From Syntrophomonas sp964422685 (GTDB lineage: Bacteria > Bacillota > Syntrophomonadia > Syntrophomonadales > Syntrophomonadaceae), in assembly GCA_964422685.1 (NCBI GenBank), contig CAYRCG010000016.1, positions 1-21,797 of the forward strand: a DNA stretch of 21,797 bases. The letters are read 5' to 3'. Numbering within the stretch: the first letter of the stretch is position 1; each line of letters starts with the position of its first letter. Both the position numbers and the translations under genes were made by a program. The notes under the pieces were generated by a model that was not told the DNA's origin, did no database searches, and saw only the letters and a list, made by a program, of their open reading frames with translations. Of the stretch, positions 12,979 to 19,690 are shown in pieces.

Positions 12979-15648
12979 ATGGAAAAGGAATACCGGGGTA
13001 GTGATGCGGCAGCTTGTTTTCATACTATGTCGACGGAAAAGGTATTGGAAAGCCTTAATACGGCTAGAACCGGTATAAGCGCAAGCGAAGCCCGAGCCAG
13101 ATTAGAGCAGTACGGGAAAAATGAATTGCGCGAAAACGGCCGTAAAACCTTACTGACGATGTTTTTGTTACAGTTCAAAGATGTTATGATAATCGTCTTG
13201 TTGGTAGCCGCCGCCATAGCCGGGTTTTTAGGTGAGCTGGCTGATACTGCCATAATATCCTTTGTTGTAGTGTTAAATGCGGTTTTAGGGGTCGCACAGG
13301 AAAGCAAAGCGGAAAAAGCCCTGGCCGAGTTGAAAAAAATGTCTTCACCTTATGCCCGTGTGCTAAGGGATGGGCAGGAGCAGGAAATAAAATCGGAAGA
13401 AATAGTGCCCGGAGATATAGTGTCGGTGGAAGCAGGGGATTATATTCCGGCTGACCTTAGACTTATAGATGTTGCCAGATTTAAGGTTGAAGAAGCTGCC
13501 CTTACCGGTGAGTCGGTACCGGTTGAAAAAAATACCGGTAAAATTGCTACAGCGGATATTGTTATCGGTGACAGGGTGAACATGGCTTATCTGGGCACTA
13601 GTGTAACTTACGGACGGGCGATAGGTGTGGCGGTGGCTACAGGAATGAATACCGAGGTAGGTAAAATTGCCGCCCACATCAACACCACCACGGTAGAAGA
13701 AACCCCCCTGCAGAAAAGGTTGGCCGAATTAGGAAAATACTTATCAATAGGTATAATTATAATCGCTGCCATTATTTTTATCGCCGGCGTCATGCAACAA
13801 AGGGAAGTCCTAGAAATGTTTATGATTGCAGTTAGTCTGGCAGTCGCTGCTATACCGGAAGGATTGCCCGCTATTGTTACCATTGTACTGGCCCTGGGTG
13901 TGCAGAAAATGGCACGGCAAAATGCTATAATTCGTAGGCTATCGGCAGTTGAAACCTTGGGTAGTACAGAAATAATCTGCTCGGATAAAACCGGAACTCT
14001 GACCTTAAATAAAATGACGGTGCGGGAGATTTATGTTGGTAACCGCCACTTTAATGCTGATGAAAAACTGAAAATCGATGCTGACCTGCAGTTGTTTATG
14101 CAGGTAATGACGCTATGCAATGATGGGGTTTTAAACCGGGACGAAGATGGTGGCTTAACTGCGCTAGGTGATCCTACCGAAACCGCTCTACTTTATTTTG
14201 CCGCAGATAAGGGGATAACAAAAGAAGAACTGGAAGCAACCATCCCCAGAACGGCGGAAATTCCCTTCGACTCTGACCGCAAATTAATGACTACGGTAAA
14301 CAAGATTAATAATGTTTGCCATATATTGACCAAGGGGGCACCGGATGTACTGCTCAATAGATGTAATCGGATTCTGCTCGGCGGTCAGATGGCAATAATG
14401 AATGAGGCTATCTATCGAGATATTAAACAGGCTAATAGCGACATGGGATCCAGAGCCTTAAGGGTTCTGGCCTTGGCTTATCGGGATAGTGAAACGGCTA
14501 TCGATAAACCTGACCCGGCAGATACCGAAAAGGATCTTATCTTCCTGGGCCTGGTTGGCATGATTGACCCGCCGCGGCAGGAAGTGCGCGATGCGATAAG
14601 AATATGTAAGGATGCGGGAATCAGGCCGGTGATGATTACCGGTGATCACCAGGATACAGCAGCGGCTATTGCCCTTGAGTTGGGTATTATAAAAGATAAC
14701 GATGAGGTCATTTCCGGCAGTGAACTCGATAAGATATCTGATCAGGATTTTTTAGAGCAGGTTCACCAGTATTCGGTATATGCCCGTGTATCCCCGGAGC
14801 ATAAAGTGCGGATAGTAAATGCCTGGCGGCAAAACGGGAAGATAGTGGCAATGACCGGGGATGGTGTAAATGACGCGCCGGCGCTGAAAGCTGCCGATAT
14901 AGGCGTAGGTATGGGTATAACCGGCACTGATGTAGCCAAAGGTGTGTCCGACATGGTGCTATCTGATGATAATTTTGCTACTATCGTTTTGGCGGTAGAG
15001 GAAGGCCGAAAAATATACAGTAACATACGCAAAGCCATACAATTCCTATTATCTGCCAATATAGGGGAAATACTAACCTTATTTATTGCTACTATGCTTA
15101 ATTGGCCGATATTATTCCCCATTCATATTTTATGGATTAACCTGGTTACCGATACCTTCCCTGCATTAGCTCTAGGCGTTGATGAAGGAGAAAAGGATAT
15201 TATGAAGCGTAAGCCCAGACCTGCCAATGCCAGTATATTTGCCGGGGGCATGGGAATCAGCATAATTTATCAGGGAATATTCCAGGGGGCCCTCGTGCTG
15301 ACTACTTATTTTATAGGAATTAGCAATTACTCGCAACCGGCAGCAGTGACCATGGCTTTCGCTACCCTGGGCCTAATCCAGGTGGTGCATGCTTTTAATG
15401 AAAGATCTCGTTACCATTCTATTTTTAAGTTGGGATTTTTCAGTAATAAATACCTGGTAGGGGCAGCAATTTTTTCTGCTATCCTTATGGTAGGTGTGAT
15501 TATTACCCCCGCGCTTAATACGCTATTCCGAGTTGTCCCCCTTAATTATGAACAATGGGGTATCGTAGCATTGATGGCGTTGTTAATAATTCCCCTGGTT
15601 GATTTCATGAAAATATTTGCCCGCAGGGGGGCGCGGAACAGCTTTTGA
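12979..15648 (+). CDS. P2A-type Ca2+-transporting ATPase (SERCA/PMR1-like)
   Basis: An 889-aa cation pump of the P2A group with about ten membrane helices. Seen are the N-terminal cation-ATPase domain, TGES (176-179), the PEGLPA helix (Pro293, Glu294), DKTGTLT (Asp336), GDGVNDAP (627-634), NIGE (Asn694, Glu697) and NLVTD (Asn721, Thr724, Asp725). Glu294, Asn721 and Asp725 match SERCA Ca2+ site II, and Asn694, Glu697 and Thr724 match site I residues; FNERS in a late helix offers a Glu near the SERCA Glu908 position. Ca2+ efflux is the best call, Mn2+ possible. Frame is open from ATG 12952, but GGAGGT (12963-12968) lies downstream of that codon. TTG 12976 has the better spacing from this SD, ATG 12979 is annotated. 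It follows the metal operon but is separated from it by a terminator. Confidence 0.93.
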   Translation: MEKEYRGSDAAACFHTMSTEKVLESLNTARTGISASEARARLEQYGKNELRENGRKTLLTMFLLQFKDVMIIVLLVAAAIAGFLGELADTAIISFVVVLNAVLGVAQESKAEKALAELKKMSSPYARVLRDGQEQEIKSEEIVPGDIVSVEAGDYIPADLRLIDVARFKVEEAALTGESVPVEKNTGKIATADIVIGDRVNMAYLGTSVTYGRAIGVAVATGMNTEVGKIAAHINTTTVEETPLQKRLAELGKYLSIGIIIIAAIIFIAGVMQQREVLEMFMIAVSLAVAAIPEGLPAIVTIVLALGVQKMARQNAIIRRLSAVETLGSTEIICSDKTGTLTLNKMTVREIYVGNRHFNADEKLKIDADLQLFMQVMTLCNDGVLNRDEDGGLTALGDPTETALLYFAADKGITKEELEATIPRTAEIPFDSDRKLMTTVNKINNVCHILTKGAPDVLLNRCNRILLGGQMAIMNEAIYRDIKQANSDMGSRALRVLALAYRDSETAIDKPDPADTEKDLIFLGLVGMIDPPRQEVRDAIRICKDAGIRPVMITGDHQDTAAAIALELGIIKDNDEVISGSELDKISDQDFLEQVHQYSVYARVSPEHKVRIVNAWRQNGKIVAMTGDGVNDAPALKAADIGVGMGITGTDVAKGVSDMVLSDDNFATIVLAVEEGRKIYSNIRKAIQFLLSANIGEILTLFIATMLNWPILFPIHILWINLVTDTFPALALGVDEGEKDIMKRKPRPANASIFAGGMGISIIYQGIFQGALVLTTYFIGISNYSQPAAVTMAFATLGLIQVVHAFNERSRYHSIFKLGFFSNKYLVGAAIFSAILMVGVIITPALNTLFRVVPLNYEQWGIVALMALLIIPLVDFMKIFARRGARNSF

Positions 15649-15979
15649 ACGGAAAAGAGGGATGTTCTTCCTGCCCCTCCGATGTTTACCGCATAGATAC
15701 AATTTCACCATAAAATATGGATATCTAAGATTACCTTCACGAATACCGTTTATATATGTCTGAATTCGACACGGTGCAGACTGAGAGGGAACGCAAAAAG
15801 CTCGGCAGCGGAATAATTCAGAAGCTTGGCCAAATTGTTATTGATATTATAATGTATATGTAATAATATGGTAATTGAATATATCCATTTTATTATGCTC
15901 GCCGTGAATATGATACCAAGGTCTAGGGGAAGATAATAATTGACCTTTTTGTTACTATAAATTTCATGTGGACCACAAT
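15649..15979. other. Intergenic spacer, AT-rich toward its right end
   Basis: No gene is seen. GAGGG/CCCTC near 15656-15678 is a weak stem after the Ca2+ ATPase without T-tract. 15832-15900 is extremely AT-rich and contains TATAAT at 15848-15853 with a poor TTGGCC box 16 bp upstream. The change to AT-rich sequence here probably marks the left edge of the XRE/ImmA/PIN island; no direct repeat or transposon end was recognised. Confidence 0.45.
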
Positions 15980-15996
15980 CGTCAAAAAGATTGACG
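15980..15996. promoter_or_regulatory. Putative XRE operator palindrome
   Basis: CGTCAA-AAAGA-TTGACG is a perfect 6-bp inverted repeat with a 5-bp centre. Its right arm is the -35 box of the promoter of the XRE gene. This is the position expected for autorepression by the encoded XRE protein. Confidence 0.55.
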
Positions 15997-16019
15997 CCTT
16001 CCGTTAATTAGAATATCAT
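15991..16019 (+). promoter_or_regulatory. Sigma-A promoter of the XRE/ImmA/PIN operon
   Basis: TTGACG (15991-15996) and TATCAT (16014-16019) are separated by exactly 17 bp, about 39 bp before the XRE start codon. The -35 box overlaps the palindrome at 15980-15996. Confidence 0.7.
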
Positions 16020-16057
16020 AGTAGTGTAAGGTTTATCTTTAGAAAGGGGGCTTGGTT

Positions 16058-16426
16058 ATGAAAACGCTATCAGCCAAGAAGTTAGCTGAAACAGTAACGA
16101 AGCTTAGAAAGGAAAAAAATCTTACCCAAGACGAATTGGGCACTTTGACAGGTATAAATAGAATTATGATCGGCCGAATTGAACGTGAAGATTTCATACC
16201 GTCTATTATTCAGTTTGAGGCCTTGGGCAATATTCTTGGGTTCGACGTTACTGATATGTTTATTGAAAAAGAAACAACCAATTCATTTATTGCACTTAGA
16301 AGCGAAGCAATAAATGACACCGAAAAAGAAGGCGTAGATAGACTCTTTAAAATGATGATAGCCCTTAGGCAACAAGTTATCTTAAGGAGAAAGTATGAAA
16401 ATGAGTCGGCAGTCTATAACGCTTAA
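16058..16426 (+). CDS. XRE-family HTH regulator (antitoxin-like)
   Basis: A 122-aa cytosolic DNA-binding protein. The helix-turn-helix covers about residues 8-66, with LRKEKNLTQDELGTLTGINRIMIGRIERE as the recognition region and LGFDVTDMF closing the domain. Residues 67-122 form a charged, probably helical tail that may mediate dimerisation or be the target of the neighbouring peptidase. The frame is open from TTG 16052, but AAAGGGGG at 16043-16050 is 7 bp before ATG 16058. The gene's end overlaps the ImmA/IrrE gene by 32 bp. It most likely represses its own operon through the palindrome on the promoter, and by analogy with ImmR/ImmA pairs could be inactivated by that peptidase. Confidence 0.88.
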   Translation: MKTLSAKKLAETVTKLRKEKNLTQDELGTLTGINRIMIGRIEREDFIPSIIQFEALGNILGFDVTDMFIEKETTNSFIALRSEAINDTEKEGVDRLFKMMIALRQQVILRRKYENESAVYNA

Positions 16427-17288
16427 TGAAGTTCAGATTGAGGAAATACGAAAACTTGCTAGAGATAAACGCCAATCATTAAGCATTTCTGGTGAATTGC
16501 CAATAGCTAATGATATTTTTACAATTTTAGAGCAGTTGAATATTAAATTGCTGGGGTATCCCATTCAATCAGAAGGTGATAGTCCAGCTCTATCTGCTGC
16601 AATTATGTATGCTAAAGAAGATGGCGAAGAATTAGTGTTTATTGGATTAAACACTGCTGACTATTTTGATAAACAGATCTTTGCTTTAGCTCATGAACTG
16701 TTTCACTACTACACCAAAACAGGATCTCATTTAAGCCGATTAACTGATATCGAAAATAACTTAATTGAAGCAAAGGCCAATCGGTTTGCCGCTGAATTCC
16801 TATTTCCAGAAATGGCTCTCAGAAGCATAGTAATTGATGAATTTAAAACATCAAAATTAGAAAAAGTTTCTGAGAGGACGATTTTGCGCTTTATTGCAAG
16901 ACTTCAATGTACATGGTGGTTGCCTTATCGTTCAATAGTAAAACGGTTACGTGAAACTGGTGCCATTTCGGAAGAACAATATGATAAATTATACAATATT
17001 GATGAAAGAGATTTGAATGCTGAATACGGTAGGATGGGAACTGCCTTTAATGATGAGGTTTTCAAGAAACTAAATAGTAAGACGAGTTCAATTGGTACTT
17101 CGATGAGGGATATTGATATCATCATCAGGAACTTTGAGGATGGATTAATTAATGAGGACAAGTTGGTTGATACTTTAAGCCTTTTTGATAAATCACCTGA
17201 TGATTTTGGATATAAAGTAATTGTGTCGGATGAAGATGAAGCAGAATTTGACACTTTCTTTTCCGGAGGAAACTCTGATGAAGATTAA
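16395..17288 (+). CDS. ImmA/IrrE-type Zn-dependent metallopeptidase
   Basis: A 297-aa protein with an ImmA/IrrE (COG2856, DUF955) domain. The zinc motif is HELFH (His100, Glu101, His104), and the third ligand region is EAKANRFAAEFLFP (125-138), as in the family. Residues about 150-195 look like the winged or helical segment that often follows, and the acidic C-terminal tail is family-variable. Members such as ImmA of ICEBs1 and DdrO-cleaving IrrE cut XRE repressors after stress. AAGGAGA at 16384-16390 positions ATG 16395, inside the end of the XRE gene (32-bp overlap). The end overlaps the PIN-like gene by 11 bp, so the three genes are translationally coupled. No HTH is fused to it. Confidence 0.9.
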   Translation: MKMSRQSITLNEVQIEEIRKLARDKRQSLSISGELPIANDIFTILEQLNIKLLGYPIQSEGDSPALSAAIMYAKEDGEELVFIGLNTADYFDKQIFALAHELFHYYTKTGSHLSRLTDIENNLIEAKANRFAAEFLFPEMALRSIVIDEFKTSKLEKVSERTILRFIARLQCTWWLPYRSIVKRLRETGAISEEQYDKLYNIDERDLNAEYGRMGTAFNDEVFKKLNSKTSSIGTSMRDIDIIIRNFEDGLINEDKLVDTLSLFDKSPDDFGYKVIVSDEDEAEFDTFFSGGNSDED

Positions 17289-17967
17289 TCTAGATAAAGC
17301 GAATGATTCACTAATTAGTCTCTTCGATAATCCAAATCAGGTCATAACTCTCGATGCAAACTTTTTAATTCCCCCGGACCGAAGTCGTATTACCAAAAGA
17401 AATTTTGATTTTCCTTTATTCAAAAAAGTCTGGCTTGATCCGATTTTTACAGCATTCCCGAAGGTCGCAATTCATGAGGCTGTTTATGATGAATTAGTAA
17501 GTACAAATCTTCGCGAATATGTTGAGACGTTGAAAACCGATAATCCTCCAAAGATTATAATTCATACGGATTCTTCACTGACAGCTATTGAGAGAATCCT
17601 TCGTGATTCAATCGAAGAAAAGATATATCCACATACAAATTACGATCCAAAATTGAATAACAAAGATGATCGCGGAGAGGTAAAATCGCTTTCGTATATT
17701 GCAGTTAGAGGGCTACTCTATTTTGCTGCGCATGATAATAATGCATTGCAGCTAATTGAAAAGTCGGAGCAGTGGTCCACGGGACTGGATAATGTAAAAG
17801 CGATACAGATGTATGAGCTTATATTTTATCTATATACCAAAAATCTGGGAGATAAAGACTCGTTAAGAATGCTTTATAAATATCAGTACTGCCTAACTGA
17901 TCATGAGAAGAGGATAAACCCTGAATGGGCCATGCTTATTGGCATAATGAATACTTTATATTTATGA
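17278..17967 (+). CDS. PIN-like ribonuclease domain protein, probable toxin or effector
   Basis: A 229-aa protein with the acidic residue pattern of PIN nucleases: ITLDANFLI (Asp26), a conserved glutamate in AIHEAVYDEL (Glu67), DDRGE (Asp131, Glu134) and a late Asp in AAHDNN (Asp153). This fits a PIN-type RNase, but similarity was judged by eye and the family is divergent, longer than VapC toxins (about 130 aa). The C-terminal part after about 155 has no recognised motif. GGAGG at 17264-17268 precedes ATG 17278, which lies inside the last codons of the peptidase gene; an upstream in-frame start at 17221 is not supported. Placed last behind an XRE regulator and an ImmA/IrrE peptidase, it is the likely effector. 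RNA target and toxicity are inferred, not shown. Confidence 0.65.
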   Translation: MKINLDKANDSLISLFDNPNQVITLDANFLIPPDRSRITKRNFDFPLFKKVWLDPIFTAFPKVAIHEAVYDELVSTNLREYVETLKTDNPPKIIIHTDSSLTAIERILRDSIEEKIYPHTNYDPKLNNKDDRGEVKSLSYIAVRGLLYFAAHDNNALQLIEKSEQWSTGLDNVKAIQMYELIFYLYTKNLGDKDSLRMLYKYQYCLTDHEKRINPEWAMLIGIMNTLYL

Positions 17968-17997
17968 GAAAAGAAGAGAAGGTTTATACCTCAAAAA

Positions 17998-18019
17998 TGC
18001 ACACCCCTCTGCACACCCC
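17998..18019. repeat. Short tandem direct repeat after the PIN gene
   Basis: TGCACACCCC occurs twice (17998-18007 and 18010-18019). Flanking AGAAGG (17973-17981 region) and CCTTCT (18018-18023 region) could pair around it. It is at the right edge of the AT-rich island; significance unknown. The remaining stretch to the tRNA gene (18024-18218) shows no gene. Confidence 0.4.
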
Positions 18020-18182
18020 CTTCTAATGTTCAACGATTACCACAGCCAACATCGCTCAAAAAACCGCAGGATTTCTATGATCAACGGCAAAATAGCCCTT
18101 GCCAAAATGCCAAAAGCCGCTCCTCCCAACCGAAGGAATGGCTCTATTACCGGCTTTCCAGACAAAACAAAAACCACCCACC

Positions 18183-18200
18183 GATAAAACCCTTTTTATC
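18183..18200 (-). terminator. Possible terminator of the tRNA-Pro transcript
   Basis: GATAAAA (18183-18189) and TTTTATC (18194-18200) form a short AT-rich stem. On the minus strand it lies 18 bp beyond the tRNA 3' end and is followed by GGTGGGTGGTTTTTGTTTTG, which has a T-rich run. The stem is weak. Confidence 0.4.
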
Positions 18201-18218
18201 AATAGATGGCAAGTAAAA

Positions 18219-18295
18219 TGGTCGGGATGACAGGATTTGAACCTGCGGCCTTCTGGTCCCGAACCAGACGCGCTACCAAGCTGCGCTACATCCCG
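18219..18295 (-). tRNA. tRNA-Pro (anticodon CGG), CCA encoded
   Basis: On the minus strand the acceptor stem is CGGGATG/CATCCCG, the D-arm GCGCAGCTTGGTAGCGC, and the anticodon arm TCTGG-TTCGGGA-CCAGA gives anticodon CGG. The T-arm is GCAGG-TTCAAAT-CCTGT. The discriminator A is followed directly by an encoded CCA (18221-18219). All stems pair fully. The gene reads proline CCG codons. Its 3' end faces the XRE/ImmA/PIN island, a usual orientation for tRNA-directed integration, though no att repeat was found. Confidence 0.95.
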
Positions 18296-18306
18296 ACGCA
18301 AGAAAT

Positions 18307-18335
18307 ATAATACCAATTAAATCACCTTTCGTCAA
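18307..18335 (-). promoter_or_regulatory. Sigma-A promoter of the tRNA-Pro gene
   Basis: On the minus strand TTGACG (18335-18330) and TATTAT (18312-18307) are 17 bp apart, with TGG making an extended -10. Transcription would start only a few bases before the tRNA 5' end at 18295. Confidence 0.75.
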
Positions 18336-18436
18336 TATTGCTGTTTTATTACCGGTTTTTTAAGCTAAGATATTGGTAGATAGTAATTCGTGCAGGCCTT
18401 CGGAGATATTATAGAAGAAAGAGGAGAAAGAGGAAG

Positions 18437-19618
18437 ATGATTTTACCATTGGAGGGAATAAGAATACTGGATTTATCGCGGTATTTGCCGGGTCCATTTT
18501 GCACCCAGATATTAGCGGATTACGGAGCTGAAGTTATTAAAGTCGAAGATCCCCGAGGTGGCGAATTGGGGCGGACTCTGCTGCCGCTCATTGCAGGGAA
18601 AAGTGCTCGCTTTCCAACGGTGAACCGCAATAAAAAAAGTATTACCTTGGACCTTAAAAAGCAAGCAGGACGGGATATTTTCAAGAAGCTAGCTGCTCGA
18701 GCTGATATAATCATCGACCAGTTTCGTCCCGGGGTAATGGAAAAAATGGGGTTGGATTATGCAAGCTTAAAGGCGGTCAACCGGGGTATTATTTATTGTG
18801 CTATAACCGGCTATGGTTGGACAGGCCCTCTCAGGGACGTGGCCGGCCATGACCTAAACTATCTCAACCTGGCGGCTGTGACCGGACTTACCGGGGTATA
18901 CCAAGGGCGCCCGGCCATGTCGGGGATGCAAATTGCCGATATTGCTGGGGGGTCGCTTTATTCTGTCATTGCTATTTTGTTGGCTTTGGCCAGTCGGGAA
19001 AAGACCGGCGAAGGTCAATTCTGCGATGTAGCAATGTTGGATTGCACTATAAGCCTATTAGCATATACTCTGGGCGAATGGGCGGGTTGGGGACGGCTCC
19101 CGGAGATGGGCAACGATATGCTGACCGGGGCCTATGCCTGCTATAATATCTATGAAACTAAGGATGGCAGACATGTCGGATTAGCGGCAGTGGAGGATAA
19201 GTTTTGGACCCGGTTCTGCCAAAAGCTGGGGCGTGACGAGTATATTAAGCTGCAATGGGAAATCGACCTTCAACCTAAGCTGCAGACAGAGATCCGGGAA
19301 ATAATGCTGACCAAAACCCGGGATGAATGGGTCAAATTCTTCGCCGATGACGATATCTGTTTCACCCCGGTATTGACTATGGAGGAGATGTGCTGTCATC
19401 CCCATGTGATAGCCCGGGATATGATTATGCAACTACCAAATTTTAAGGGTTCGGGCCGGGATATTCCCCTAACCGGGATACCTATAAAGATGTCAGGAAC
19501 ACCGGGGATAGCTAGATTGGCTTTTCCGGAATTAGGACAGAATAATGAAGAAATACTAAAGGCCGCGGGTTATTCTGAAGTGGAAATAGTAGAATTCAGA
19601 AACGAGGGACTTATCTAA
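18437..19618 (+). CDS. CaiB/BaiF family acyl-CoA enzyme, racemase (AMACR)-like
   Basis: A 393-aa class III CoA-transferase-fold protein, normally forming interlocked dimers in the cytosol. The start (PLEGIRILDLSRYLPGP) and the EVIKVEDP stretch are typical of the family. The GHDLNYL motif (His138, Asp139) is that of alpha-methylacyl-CoA racemases; Asp168 in IADIAGG and Glu253 in AVEDKFW match the other racemase catalytic positions. CoA-transferases use the Asp next to that His as acyl acceptor, so transfer activity remains possible. Length suits both. ATG 18437 follows GAGGA with about 4-5 bp. It is 72 bp upstream of a sigma-54 activator gene, suggesting a role in branched or unusual acyl-CoA metabolism. 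Confidence 0.86.
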   Translation: MILPLEGIRILDLSRYLPGPFCTQILADYGAEVIKVEDPRGGELGRTLLPLIAGKSARFPTVNRNKKSITLDLKKQAGRDIFKKLAARADIIIDQFRPGVMEKMGLDYASLKAVNRGIIYCAITGYGWTGPLRDVAGHDLNYLNLAAVTGLTGVYQGRPAMSGMQIADIAGGSLYSVIAILLALASREKTGEGQFCDVAMLDCTISLLAYTLGEWAGWGRLPEMGNDMLTGAYACYNIYETKDGRHVGLAAVEDKFWTRFCQKLGRDEYIKLQWEIDLQPKLQTEIREIMLTKTRDEWVKFFADDDICFTPVLTMEEMCCHPHVIARDMIMQLPNFKGSGRDIPLTGIPIKMSGTPGIARLAFPELGQNNEEILKAAGYSEVEIVEFRNEGLI

Positions 19619-19634
19619 CCGGACTTTCTCCCTT

Positions 19635-19663
19635 TTGCCTTGCATATATGTACATGCTACAAT
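19635..19663 (+). promoter_or_regulatory. Candidate promoter of the sigma-54 activator gene
   Basis: TTGCCT (19635-19640) and TACAAT (19658-19663) are 17 bp apart, with TGC just before the -10 giving an extended -10. It lies 28 bp upstream of the start codon. Read-through from the CaiB-like gene is also possible, as no terminator is seen between them. Confidence 0.5.
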
Positions 19664-19690
19664 TAAAAAAATCTTTGCGGAGTGGTGCAA

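Noticed and set aside
12819..13001. 60-codon plus-strand reading frame across the leader of the Ca2+ ATPase
   Set aside because: Basic, low-complexity translation overlapping the ATPase start and the possible structured RNA; no SD.
15649..18218. Attachment-site repeat or integrase for the island
   Set aside because: No second copy of the tRNA-Pro 3' sequence and no recombinase gene were recognised by eye, so an integrated element is not annotated.
18056..18316. 86-codon minus-strand reading frame containing VAQLGSASGSGPEGRRFKSCHPDH
   Set aside because: This is the well-known false translation of a tRNA gene; the frame runs through tRNA-Pro(CGG).
18354..18393. GG...GC pairs before the CaiB-like gene as sigma-54 promoter
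   Set aside because: Spacings of 8 and 15 bp do not fit the strict GG-N10-GC pattern.
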